DNA from: an uncultured Lachnospiraceae bacterium
GTDB taxonomy: Bacteria > Bacillota > Clostridia > Lachnospirales > Lachnospiraceae
NCBI GenBank assembly: GCA_945788595.1
Contig: CALZMS010000017.1
Span: 1 to 9,927 of the forward strand
Reading direction: 5' to 3'
DNA length: 9,927 nt
The notes under the pieces: model-generated
Databases searched by the model: none
Seen by the model: the letters and a program-made list of their open reading frames with translations, nothing else
Told to the model about the DNA's origin: nothing
Part shown: positions 1 through 6,139 of the stretch, in pieces
How the letters are laid out: each line of letters begins with the position of its first letter
How positions within the stretch are numbered: the first letter of the stretch is position 1
Program-made: the position numbers and the translations under genes

Positions 1-380
1 AGAGCTTCCTGGCAGAGAAAGAAGGGCGCCCGGGCATTCAGCGCAAAGATCGCATCGTATTCAGCTTCGGTGACTTTTTCAAAGGGGCAGTTCAATGCCA
101 TTCCTGCATTGTTGACCAGTACATCCAGATGACCGGTACGTCGAATAGCTTCTTCTATGCAGGCGCGGATAAATTCTGTATTGGTGATGTCACCGGCCAG
201 AACGAAAGCTTCACCGCCTTGTTTGGCAATCAGTCCCTTCGTTTCTTCCAGACGGTCTTTTTTTCGCCCCACCAGAAGCGGGCGAATACCGTAACCAGAA
301 AATTTAAGCGCGATGGCCCGACCGATACCACTGCCCGCGCCGGTGATTAAAGCTGTTTTTCCCTGAAAAGTGTGTTCCAT
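1..380 (-). CDS. SDR-family NAD(P)-dependent oxidoreductase, 3' end cut off by window edge
   Basis: This is the first 126 codons of a classical short-chain dehydrogenase/reductase; the catalytic half lies beyond base 1. Translating the minus strand from the ATG at 380-378 gives MEHTFQGKTALITGAGSGIG, with the dinucleotide-binding TGxxxGxG motif at residues 13-20. A basic VGRK follows strand beta-2 (about residues 37-40), which in this family favours NADP(H). The adenine-contacting Asp is in AGDIT (D64), and the structural NNAG motif is at residues 90-93. The start is supported by a strong AGGAGG site (complement of about 383-392) just upstream. The Ser and YxxxK catalytic residues cannot be seen here, so activity and substrate are unknown. 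The gene is divergent from the dehydrogenase operon at 806 and separated from it by 425 bases. The family call is firm; the specific reaction is not assignable. Confidence 0.9.
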   Translation of the reverse strand, partial: MEHTFQGKTALITGAGSGIGRAIALKFSGYGIRPLLVGRKKDRLEETKGLIAKQGGEAFVLAGDITNTEFIRACIEEAIRRTGHLDVLVNNAGMALNCPFEKVTEAEYDAIFALNARAPFFLCQEA

Positions 381-456
381 AGTAAACCTCCTGTAATATA
401 GGAATGTAATTGAGATACAGTCTAGAATTTAAAATAGGATTACGTGTTTTGCTCGT

Positions 457-465
457 ATTATACCA
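457..465 (-). promoter_or_regulatory. Extended -10 promoter for the SDR gene
   Basis: Read on the minus strand this is TGGTATAAT, a perfect TATAAT with the TGn extension. It lies about 75 bases upstream of the SDR start. No good -35 hexamer is found 17 bases further up (TTCTGC), which is common for extended -10 promoters. It is inferred from consensus only. Confidence 0.5.
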
Positions 466-534
466 CAATACCGGTGGCTGCAGAAAGTTGTTATGCGCAG
501 GAGAAATTATTTGAAATTATTTTTGCTGGTGAGT

Positions 535-760
535 GGGCAAAACTTATACAAAACAGAGAAATTTGCGCCAAAATTTAAAAGAAACTACAGAGAGAAAGAA
601 TCCGCTGGCATGGAAATGGGCCAAACCATACGAAACCATAAAGATTTGTGCCAAAAGTAAAGGGAAACCATAGAGAGAAAGAGCCTGCTGATGGGGAAAT
701 GGGTCAAAACATAAGAAGGCATAGAGTATTGCTCCATATAGAACAAGAAGATGGAGTAGA
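535..760 (+). repeat. Nested, diverged tandem repeats (83-bp period) in the dehydrogenase leader
   Basis: Two adjacent units of exactly 83 bases (535-617 and 618-700) align without gaps and match at about 58 of 83 positions by hand count. A partial third unit starts at 701. Each unit begins with GGGYCAAAAC-like sequence and ends with TGGAAAT or GGGGAAAT. Inside each unit, at offset 30, a second similar element begins (565, 648, 731). The CCAAA core therefore recurs at 535, 565, 618, 648 and 701, with a weaker version at 731. The best-kept parts are TTTGYGCCAAAA and AGAGAGAAAG. The plus strand is strikingly purine-rich and poor in T. The period is not a multiple of three and there is no credible plus-strand ORF, so it is non-coding. 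It could hold repeated operator or RNA-binding sites in the leader of the dehydrogenase gene. The rest of the 381-805 gap holds only the SDR promoter. Confidence 0.75.
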
Positions 761-805
761 AAAGAACAATGTAACAAAATATACAGAGGAAAGAGGTTGA
801 TTTAA

Positions 806-1759
806 ATGAGTAAAATAGTAATTCTTGGTGCAGGTCACGTAGGGTCATTGTGTGCCCTGCAGCTTGCTGCCAGCGGCATCGCCAGAGAAATTGTACTGAT
901 CGATATTCTGGAAGAAAAGGCAGCGTCTCAGGCAAAGGATGTGGCGGATGCCACCGCTTTTATGCCGCGGCAGACCGTAGTTCGGGTAGGCGATTATCAG
1001 GATATGGATGACGCAGACATTCTGGTCAATGCGGTGGGCGTTTCCCGGAAACCGGGACAGACCAGGCTGGATCTTCTGGACGTGACCATTGACATTATGG
1101 ATCAGGTCATTGAAAAAATGAAAAAGACTCGCTTCCAGGGTATCATTATTTCTATTTCCAATCCCTGCGATGTGGTGGCAAACTATTTCCGTGTGCATTA
1201 TGAGTATCCGGCGAACAAGATTTTTGGTACCGGAACATCACTGGATACGGCAAGACTTCGCCGGACCATCAGTGAGATGGCGGGTGTGGATATGAAGAGT
1301 ATAACCTGTTACGCCATGGGTGAACACGGCGATTCTTCCATCGTGCCTACAGCCCAGATCCGTATCGGCGGCGAGAGTCTGGAAAGACTGCAGGAGATGA
1401 ATCCAGAGCGTTTTGCCCATATTACCAGAGAAATACTTGAGGAACGCACCCACCAGATCGGTATGGAAATCGTGATCGGCAAAGGTTCTACAGAGTTTGG
1501 CATCGGTACTGCGCTGGCAGATCTTTGCAAGGCAGTAGTATACGATGAGCACAGAGTATTCCCGGTATCCACATTGCTGCAGGGAGAATACGGGCAGGAA
1601 GGCCTGATGGCAGGTGTTCCCGCAATTATCGGAAAAAATGGTGTGGAGATGATTCTGGAACTGCCGCTGACAGAAACGGAAAAAGAAGATTTTGCCGCTT
1701 CCTGTACTGTGATCAGAACGTATAATCAGAAAGCAGAGGACAGAAAAAATACAAAATAA
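806..1759 (+). CDS. Lactate/malate dehydrogenase family protein (NAD-dependent 2-hydroxyacid dehydrogenase with malate-type Arg)
   Basis: This is a complete 317-residue member of the LDH/MDH family, the usual length; the family reversibly reduces a 2-keto acid with NADH in the cytoplasm. The Rossmann motif GAGHVGS is at residues 8-14, and D33 at the end of beta-2 points to NAD. Catalytic residues are the His of GEHGDS (H174), the Asp/Arg pair in LDTARLRR (D147, R150), and R87 in the mobile loop. The selectivity loop reads GVSRKPGQTR. R81 occupies the position that is Gln in LDH (Gln102, dogfish numbering) and Arg in malate dehydrogenases, whereas the Thr of the LDH pocket (Thr246) appears kept in GSTEFGIG. 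The enzyme is therefore LDH-like overall with a malate-type selector, so calling it plain L-lactate dehydrogenase is unsafe. AAGAGG at 791-796 fixes the start. The transporter at 1863 follows without a terminator, suggesting an operon. An alternative is a dehydrogenase for another branched or dicarboxylic 2-hydroxyacid. Confidence 0.88.
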   Translation: MSKIVILGAGHVGSLCALQLAASGIAREIVLIDILEEKAASQAKDVADATAFMPRQTVVRVGDYQDMDDADILVNAVGVSRKPGQTRLDLLDVTIDIMDQVIEKMKKTRFQGIIISISNPCDVVANYFRVHYEYPANKIFGTGTSLDTARLRRTISEMAGVDMKSITCYAMGEHGDSSIVPTAQIRIGGESLERLQEMNPERFAHITREILEERTHQIGMEIVIGKGSTEFGIGTALADLCKAVVYDEHRVFPVSTLLQGEYGQEGLMAGVPAIIGKNGVEMILELPLTETEKEDFAASCTVIRTYNQKAEDRKNTK

Positions 1760-1862
1760 AGTAAAGTCATGGTAAATATCACAGAATTATATTATTTCGT
1801 GGATTATTTTGCACGAACATGATAGAATAGCTGTATTGCACAAAAGAGAGAGGAAAAGAACT

Positions 1863-3056
1863 ATGAAAAAATTTCTATCTAGTCTGCCGATGCGGCTTCT
1901 GATCTGTGCCGCCCTCGGCATCATTCTGGGACAGTTTTTCCCTGTGGCAGCGATGAACGTTGTGGTTACTGTAAAGTACATCCTGAATCAGCTGATCGTA
2001 TTCTGCGTACCGCTGATCATTATCGGATTTATTGCTCCGTCTATCACGAAGCTGGGCAATAACGCTTCCCACCTGTTGGGTATTGCTGTATCCATCGCCT
2101 ATATTTCATCCATCGGTGCAGCCTTCTTTGCCTGTGCCAGCGGCTACATTCTGATTCCCCACATCACCATCGCATCTGAGGTAGAGGGACTGAAAGAACT
2201 GCCGGGCGTGGTATTCCAGCTGGACATTCCGCAGATCATGCCGGTTATGAGTGCGCTGGTATTTTCCATGCTGCTGGGACTGGCCGCTACCTGGACTAAG
2301 GCAAAAGTGATCACAGAGGTTCTGGATGAATTTCAGAAGATCGTTCTGGTGATCGTAACGAAGATCGTTATTCCGCTTCTGCCCATCTTTATCGGATTTA
2401 CCTTCTGCTGCCTGTCCTATGAGGGCACAATCACAAAGCAGCTGCCGGTATTTATTCTGGTAGTAGTGATCGTTATGATCGGCCATTACATCTGGCTGGC
2501 TCTGCTGTACGGTATTGCTGGTCTTTACGCAGGTAAAAATCCGCTGAATGTGCTTAAGAATTATGGTTCTGCCTATCTGACAGCTGTAGGTACCATGTCT
2601 TCCGCGGCAACACTGGCAGTGGCACTGCAGTGTGCAAAGAAATCTGAGCCTACACTGAGAGATGATATGGTAGACTTTGGTATCCCGCTGTTTGCCAACA
2701 TTCATCTGTGTGGTTCCGTACTTACGGAGGTATTCTTTGTTATGATCGTATCCAAGATCCTGTACGGTCATATCCCGTCAGTGGGACAGATGATCCTGTT
2801 CTGCCTGCTGCTGGGCATCTTTGCTATTGGTGCTCCTGGTGTTCCGGGAGGTACAGTTATGGCTTCTCTGGGTCTGATCACCGGTGTGCTTGGATTTGAT
2901 GAAAGCGGTACAGCACTGATGCTGACAATCTTTGCTCTGCAGGATAGCTTCGGTACAGCCTGCAACGTTACCGGAGACGGTGCGTTGACACTGATGCTTA
3001 CCGGTTATGTGGAGAAGCATAAGCTGGGGATGCAGAAGAATCTGATGTCTGAATAA
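1863..3056 (+). CDS. Dicarboxylate/amino acid:cation symporter (DAACS family), divergent binding site
   Basis: This is a polytopic membrane protein of about 397 residues with many hydrophobic segments, typical of the glutamate/aspartate transporter (GltP/DctA) fold. I chose the ATG at 1863, preceded by AGAGAGG at 1846-1853, over an in-frame ATG at 1809 that adds 18 charged residues and has no ribosome site. Family landmarks are visible: the HP1 serine motif SSAATL (246-251), the TM7 segment NIHLCGS (279-285), the HP2 loop GAPGVPGG (323-330), and TM8 QDSFGTACNVTGD (360-372). Compared with GltPh, D394, T398, N401 and D405 are kept (D361, T365, N368, D372). R397, which binds the side-chain carboxylate, is Gly (G364). 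N310 and D312 of the sodium-site motif NMDGT are His and Cys (H281, C283). Acidic amino acids with classical sodium coupling are therefore doubtful. It is 103 bases behind the dehydrogenase and probably shares its transcript; uptake or exchange of that enzyme's substrate or product is an inference. Confidence 0.85.
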   Translation: MKKFLSSLPMRLLICAALGIILGQFFPVAAMNVVVTVKYILNQLIVFCVPLIIIGFIAPSITKLGNNASHLLGIAVSIAYISSIGAAFFACASGYILIPHITIASEVEGLKELPGVVFQLDIPQIMPVMSALVFSMLLGLAATWTKAKVITEVLDEFQKIVLVIVTKIVIPLLPIFIGFTFCCLSYEGTITKQLPVFILVVVIVMIGHYIWLALLYGIAGLYAGKNPLNVLKNYGSAYLTAVGTMSSAATLAVALQCAKKSEPTLRDDMVDFGIPLFANIHLCGSVLTEVFFVMIVSKILYGHIPSVGQMILFCLLLGIFAIGAPGVPGGTVMASLGLITGVLGFDESGTALMLTIFALQDSFGTACNVTGDGALTLMLTGYVEKHKLGMQKNLMSE

Positions 3057-3077
3057 AAAGATTGAAATGAATAGTTG

Positions 3078-3130
3078 AAAGTGCCTGGTGCCGGAGAGAG
3101 TTAGATTTACTCTGGCAGCGGGCACTTTTT
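3078..3130 (+). terminator. Rho-independent terminator of the dehydrogenase-symporter operon
   Basis: AAAGTGCC (3078-3085) pairs with GGCACTTT (3121-3128). An inner stem GCCGGAG/CTCTGGC sits within the loop, and T residues follow to 3130 and beyond. It lies 21 bases past the symporter stop. Confidence 0.85.
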
Positions 3131-3271
3131 ATTTGAGAATGGCTTGTTGCCGCCGGTTTTATTGAAGCATGATAATCTGAAGGCAGTTTTTATTGAGAGT
3201 GTTTATAAGTGATTTGGATTTTTCGAATTTGCATAGTTCCATTTTTTATAATATGATTTTGGAAAATGTGG

Positions 3272-3280
3272 TGATATAAT
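3272..3280 (+). promoter_or_regulatory. Extended -10 promoter opening the AT-rich island
   Basis: TGATATAAT is a TGn-extended perfect -10 hexamer (TATAAT at 3275-3280). No clear -35 sits 17 bases upstream. It precedes the hairpin at 3312-3339, the small ORF at 3351 and the reading frame at 3554, and no other good promoter lies between. Assignment is by consensus only. The 3131-3271 stretch before it is AT-rich and I see no gene in it. Confidence 0.45.
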
Positions 3281-3311
3281 TTATATAACGCTTTCTTTTC
3301 GCAAAAAAACA

Positions 3312-3339
3312 GAATTATGAATGGTTTGATTCATAATTC
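3312..3339. repeat. Perfect 11-bp inverted repeat (operator or mRNA hairpin)
   Basis: GAATTATGAAT (3312-3322) and its exact reverse complement ATTCATAATTC (3329-3339) flank a 6-base spacer GGTTTG. It lies about 30 bases downstream of the -10 at 3275 and ends 11 bases before the ATG at 3351, next to that ORF's AAGAAGGA. It could be an operator or a hairpin in the 5' end of the transcript. No T-run follows, so it is not a terminator. Confidence 0.7.
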
Positions 3340-3350
3340 CATAAGAAGGA

Positions 3351-3500
3351 ATGATGAAACGGTATAAATGTTGTCTTGGAGATAGTGCAAATGTTTTGTT
3401 TAAAAACAATAATAAAATTATTCCTCCATTAGAATATGGTATGTATAAAGAACACTATACGAAGGAGTTGTTATCAATTAATTGTAGTAGAACAGTTTGA
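3351..3500 (+). CDS. Small hypothetical ORF (49 aa)
   Basis: The frame opens ATGATG and encodes MMKRYKCCLGDSANVLFKNN and about 29 more residues before TGA at 3498. I do not recognise it. It has a Cys pair at residues 7-8, no obvious membrane segment and a mixed, slightly basic composition. A purine-rich AAGAAGGA touches the first ATG and is only 3 bases from the second, which is close for efficient initiation. An in-frame stop at 3342 rules out a longer upstream start. It could be a real small gene, or the remaining head of a longer gene lost when the island decayed. Its position directly behind a promoter and a perfect hairpin argues mildly for expression; coding status is uncertain. Confidence 0.3.
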   Translation: MMKRYKCCLGDSANVLFKNNNKIIPPLEYGMYKEHYTKELLSINCSRTV

Positions 3501-3553
3501 AAAGAAAAAACTTGAAATATTGGACTTATAGTCTGCAATAAGGGGGATTCATT

Positions 3554-3838
3554 ATGGGTTTGTTTTTCAAGCGGAATACCAAAAGCAAAGTTGCTGGTGA
3601 TATTGCTTATTATGACTTGATAGAATGGTGGCTTGGCGAGTTGACTGAAGAAGAAAGAAATATAATTCGAAATACATTTAAGCCTATAATGAGAGAACGA
3701 TTGATTGATGAAGGGAATATCGAGTCGAGCTCACAATCGAAGCTTGCGTTTCTTGGGACGTTAGCTGAATGGTTTAAGAAAAAAGAGTTCATTTTCGAAC
3801 AGATATGGTGGATATATTATTATGGGAGCGGAGGATGA
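3554..3838 (+). CDS. Hypothetical protein, N-terminal domain fragment running into the AlbA_2 pseudogene
   Basis: The frame encodes 94 residues. It has a good start (AGGGG at 3541-3545, 8 bases from the ATG) and a coherent first part: basic MGLFFKRNTK, then an acidic, aromatic-rich helical stretch (AYYDLIEWWLGELTEEERN) and a Ser-rich segment ending in LAEWFKKKE near residue 79. After that the sequence changes to FIFEQIWWIYYYGSGG, which is the out-of-frame reading of the AlbA_2 motif carried in the neighbouring frame from about 3789. The last 15 or so residues are therefore probably not native. The change of frame falls just after a run of six A (3779-3784); removing one A would join this frame to the regulator. 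I do not recognise the domain. It is probably the remnant of a separate gene or an N-terminal domain fused by deletion to the regulator. Confidence 0.5.
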   Translation: MGLFFKRNTKSKVAGDIAYYDLIEWWLGELTEEERNIIRNTFKPIMRERLIDEGNIESSSQSKLAFLGTLAEWFKKKEFIFEQIWWIYYYGSGG

Positions 3839-5063
3839 TGGTACACCTATAGGCATTAAGAAAAATATGAGTAAGGACATGAGAAAAAATTTCGTGAATC
3901 AGCTTAATAATCCTGATAGAATGTCTCCCACTTTATATCTTTCTATAGAAGAATTTGAATATGACGGAAAACTACTATTATGGGTATATGTGCCACCGAC
4001 ATCTACTGTTGAAAAATGTGTAAATCGAATATATGACAGAAATGAAGATGGAGATATGGATATTACGGATTCACCCATTCAGTTGCAGAACATGTATAAT
4101 AGAAAAAGCAACACATACGCAGAACATAAGATTTTTCCATATGTTACGAAAGATGACCTTCGTATTGATTTGATGGATAAGGTAAGAAACTTGGCTAAAA
4201 GCAAGAATCCGGATCATCAGTGGCTTACAATGTCTGACGATGAAATTATGAGGAGTGCTGGCTTATGGGAAAAGGATTTCTCATCTGGCATTCAAGGATA
4301 TAATCTTGCAGGGGTGTTGCTATTTGGTAAGGATGAGGTAATTAGATCCTGTTGTCCGGGATATATTACAGATGCAATTTATAGAGTTTAAAATCTCGAC
4401 AGATATGATGATAGATTGCAGGTGACAACATATTTAATTGAAGAGTATGCTCTTTTGATGGAATTTGTTGCAAAGCATACATCGGATAAATTTTGCTTGA
4501 TCAACAATATTAACACGAGTATTAGAGGTATTATTTCTAGAGAGGTAATTGGCAATATACTTGTTCACAGAGACTATTCAAGTGCATATCTGGCAAAGGT
4601 GATTATTGAAAAGGATTGGCTTAGAACAGAAAACTGGTGTATCCCTAGACGGCATGGAAATATTATGAGTGACGAATTTACTCCGTATCCGAAGAATCCG
4701 TTGATTCAACAATTCTTTGCTAATATAGGTAGAACAGATACTATCGGCTCAGGAGTGAGAAATCTGTACAAATATACTCCCATATATTCAGATGGCGGTA
4801 AGCCTGAATTGATTGAGAATGATGTGTTTAGAATTAACATTCCTTTAGATAAGGCAGCTTTAGATGAAGTAATGGAACAGAAAAAATTATCGGAAAGGGA
4901 ACAGATGATATACAATATGATTTGCGAGAATCTTCATTTATCAGTTGAACAGGTAATGGCAGAACTTGATATATCGAGAGCAACGGTATTTAGGGACTAT
5001 GCAGAAATTAAAAAAGTGACAGGTGCGATTTACGATAAAAAGACTTCGACCTGGACATTGTAA
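3789..5063 (+). pseudogene. AlbA_2 / HATPase_c_4 / winged-helix transcriptional regulator (Schlafen-like ATP-binding protein), broken
   Basis: One reading frame encodes nearly all of a COG2865-type predicted regulator but is broken. From 3789 it reads SFSNRYGGYIIMGAEDDG, the glycine-rich core of the AlbA_2 domain. The first part of that domain, with its usual E..EFK segment, is missing, and no good start exists. The frame stops at TAA 4389-4391 after AIYRV and then continues in the same frame with NLDRYDDRLQVTTYLIEEYA. One substitution, probably in a Glu codon, accounts for the break. The second half has the ATPase-like HRDYSS segment, KNPLIQQFFANIGRTDTIGSG (about 4698-4760), and a C-terminal winged helix (SVEQVMAELDISRATVFRDY) that would bind DNA. 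Pieces starting at ATG 3822 (189 aa) or TTG 4416 (215 aa) would be partial domains. Base composition is more AT-rich than the flanks, suggesting transfer. Such genes often sit as lone regulators; the targets are unknown. Confidence 0.8.
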
Positions 5064-5242
5064 TGAGATAGTCTCATCGAGTCTCAACAAAGTCGCATAA
5101 GATTTGATACTTGATGAGACTGGATAAAGTGCTGGAAATGCGATGAAATCAGCACTTGGAGGAATAATAGGAAAACATAGTCTCAAGTCAGTCTCAACAA
5201 AATATCATTTTTGTAATGAGATTTTGAGACTAACTTGAGACT
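5063..5242. repeat. Cluster of GTCTCA/TGAGAC direct and inverted repeats
   Basis: About nine copies of GTCTCA or its complement (two as TGAGAT) lie in 180 bases behind the broken regulator. Forward copies are at 5071, 5081, 5180 and 5191; reverse copies are at 5064, 5115, 5217, 5225 and 5236. They form two blocks. In each block two forward copies are spaced 10 or 11 bases apart and end in AGTCTCAACAAA (5080-5091 and 5190-5201). In the second block the arm 5179-5203 is the near-complement of 5221-5242. AGTCTCATC at 5070 also pairs with GATGAGACT at 5113. Spacing near one helical turn suggests multimeric protein binding; a terminator is less likely because no T-run follows. A separate 7-bp inverted pair, AAGTGCT (5127-5133) and AGCACTT (5151-5157), lies between the blocks. 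Confidence 0.75.
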
Positions 5243-5288
5243 TCACAAAACTACAGTTGGAGGAAGAATCAAAGCTGACATGCGCCAG

Positions 5289-5888
5289 CTAATCTTTCAG
5301 CAGTTCTTCCAATTCTCTGCATGCACTCTCGTAATCAATGAAGTGCACAGAGGGAATACCAAACTCCCGGGCGGTCTCCACATTTTTCTGATTGTCATCG
5401 ATAAACACGCACTGAGCGGGATCCAGATGATATGTATCGCACAGAAGCTGATAAATGGCCGGATCCGGTTTGATCATGCGGGCGCGGCAGGAGAAGATTC
5501 CACCGTCAAAAAGGGGCAGGAAAGACAGGTTATCCCCGGCACGCTCAAACATATGGTCGGACCAGTTGGACAGGTACAGTACCTGATAGCCGCGGTTTTT
5601 AAGGCTCTGGATCCATTCGGCAGCGTAGGGACGTTTCGTCAGTGCTTCACCGGCGCGGTCAAAGGCTTCAAGAATCTCTTTCTCATAGTCAGGGGCAGAC
5701 GCAACAAAGCCGGCTTTTAACTGTTCTTCTGTCCAGACTCCACGGTCCAGCTCGTTCCAGACCCCGTGATTATACAGGGCATCCTTAACTACAGCAATGG
5801 TGTGTTCATCTGTAAAAATGCTGTGGAGATACTCATTCCAGTCATAATCCACCAGCACGTATCCGATATCAAAAATTACAGTTTTCAT
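5289..5888 (-). CDS. HAD-family (subfamily IA) phosphatase, YihX-like
   Basis: This is a complete 199-residue haloacid dehalogenase-type hydrolase, which would use an Asp nucleophile and Mg2+ to remove phosphate from a small cytoplasmic metabolite. Motif I is FDIGYVLVD with nucleophile D7. The position of the usual second Asp is Gly (DxG instead of DxD), as in FDLGNV-type relatives such as YihX. Motif II is YLSNWS (S107), motif III is the Lys of MIKPDPAIY (K140), and motif IV is FIDDNQKN (D164/D165). The helical cap lies at about residues 15-85. Length fits the family. The start is supported by GAGG (complement of 5898-5901), 9 bases upstream. The gene is monocistronic, convergent with the regulator island and divergent from aspS, so context does not reveal the substrate. 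A sugar phosphate is the best family-based guess. Confidence 0.88.
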   Translation of the reverse strand: MKTVIFDIGYVLVDYDWNEYLHSIFTDEHTIAVVKDALYNHGVWNELDRGVWTEEQLKAGFVASAPDYEKEILEAFDRAGEALTKRPYAAEWIQSLKNRGYQVLYLSNWSDHMFERAGDNLSFLPLFDGGIFSCRARMIKPDPAIYQLLCDTYHLDPAQCVFIDDNQKNVETAREFGIPSVHFIDYESACRELEELLKD

Positions 5889-5924
5889 GTAGGTATACCT
5901 CGTAAAAAATATTCACTGCCATTG

Positions 5925-5953
5925 AGTGTACGATATTCGAAAAATAATGTCAA
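5925..5953 (-). promoter_or_regulatory. Sigma-A type promoter of the HAD gene
   Basis: On the minus strand a perfect TTGACA (complement of 5948-5953) is followed after 17 bases by TACACT (complement of 5925-5930), giving a start about 30 bases before the HAD ATG. Spacing is ideal; the -10 matches consensus at 4 of 6. Confidence 0.6.
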
Positions 5954-5958
5954 CAAAT

Positions 5959-5979
5959 TCATTTTTACCGTAAAAATGA
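5959..5979. promoter_or_regulatory. 21-bp perfect palindrome next to the HAD -35 box (candidate operator)
   Basis: TCATTTTTAC (5959-5968) and its exact complement GTAAAAATGA (5970-5979) flank a single C. The site ends 5 bases upstream of the HAD -35 hexamer. Its form fits a dimeric repressor or activator site. The AT-rich arms raise the odds of chance occurrence, but 10 matched pairs around a one-base centre are unusual. No regulator gene is adjacent. Confidence 0.5.
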
Positions 5980-6103
5980 TATTGATTGCCATAATGAAAA
6001 GCTATATCTACGCAAAATAATCAATAAAACAAACCCATTCTCCCCAGACACAGCCGAAATTTGCTTCAAAATTTCATGACAACATTTTAACGTATAAAAA
6101 TCC

Positions 6104-6133
6104 TTGACAATCGCAAAAAAACGGGAGTATAGT
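6104..6133 (+). promoter_or_regulatory. Promoter of the T-box-aspS unit
   Basis: A perfect TTGACA at 6104-6109 is followed by an 18-base spacer and TATAGT (5 of 6) at 6128-6133. The transcript would start near 6140, directly before the first T-box stem. It is divergent from the HAD promoter. Confidence 0.75.
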
Positions 6134-6139
6134 AACCGC

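Noticed and set aside
535..760. CRISPR array
   Set aside because: The repeats are 83 bases long, diverged, directly abutting and contain no unique spacers; no cas genes are present.
585..935. Minus-strand small proteins over the repeat leader
   Set aside because: These frames exist because the plus strand lacks the relevant complementary triplets. They have low-complexity aromatic/Leu content, overlap the dehydrogenase start and have no supporting start site.
1796..1817. TTCGTG/CACGAA inverted repeat between dehydrogenase and symporter as a terminator
   Set aside because: The stem is only 6 bp with no T-run after it. It does not separate the two genes transcriptionally, and it is short enough to be chance.
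1809..1862. Upstream ATG start of the symporter at 1809
   Set aside because: It adds a charged 18-residue stretch with no Shine-Dalgarno, while the ATG at 1863 has a good one.
3779..3785. Programmed frameshift at the A-run
   Set aside because: A shift here would still produce a protein lacking the start of AlbA_2, and the frame meets a nonsense codon later, so decay explains it better.
3131..5288. Complete mobile element or defence system
   Set aside because: No transposase, integrase, toxin, nuclease or clear attachment repeats were found; only regulator remnants and short repeats.
5235..5720. 161-codon plus-strand open frame
   Set aside because: It runs antisense to the well-supported HAD gene, has no ribosome site of its own and shows no recognisable motif; it is a shadow of that gene.
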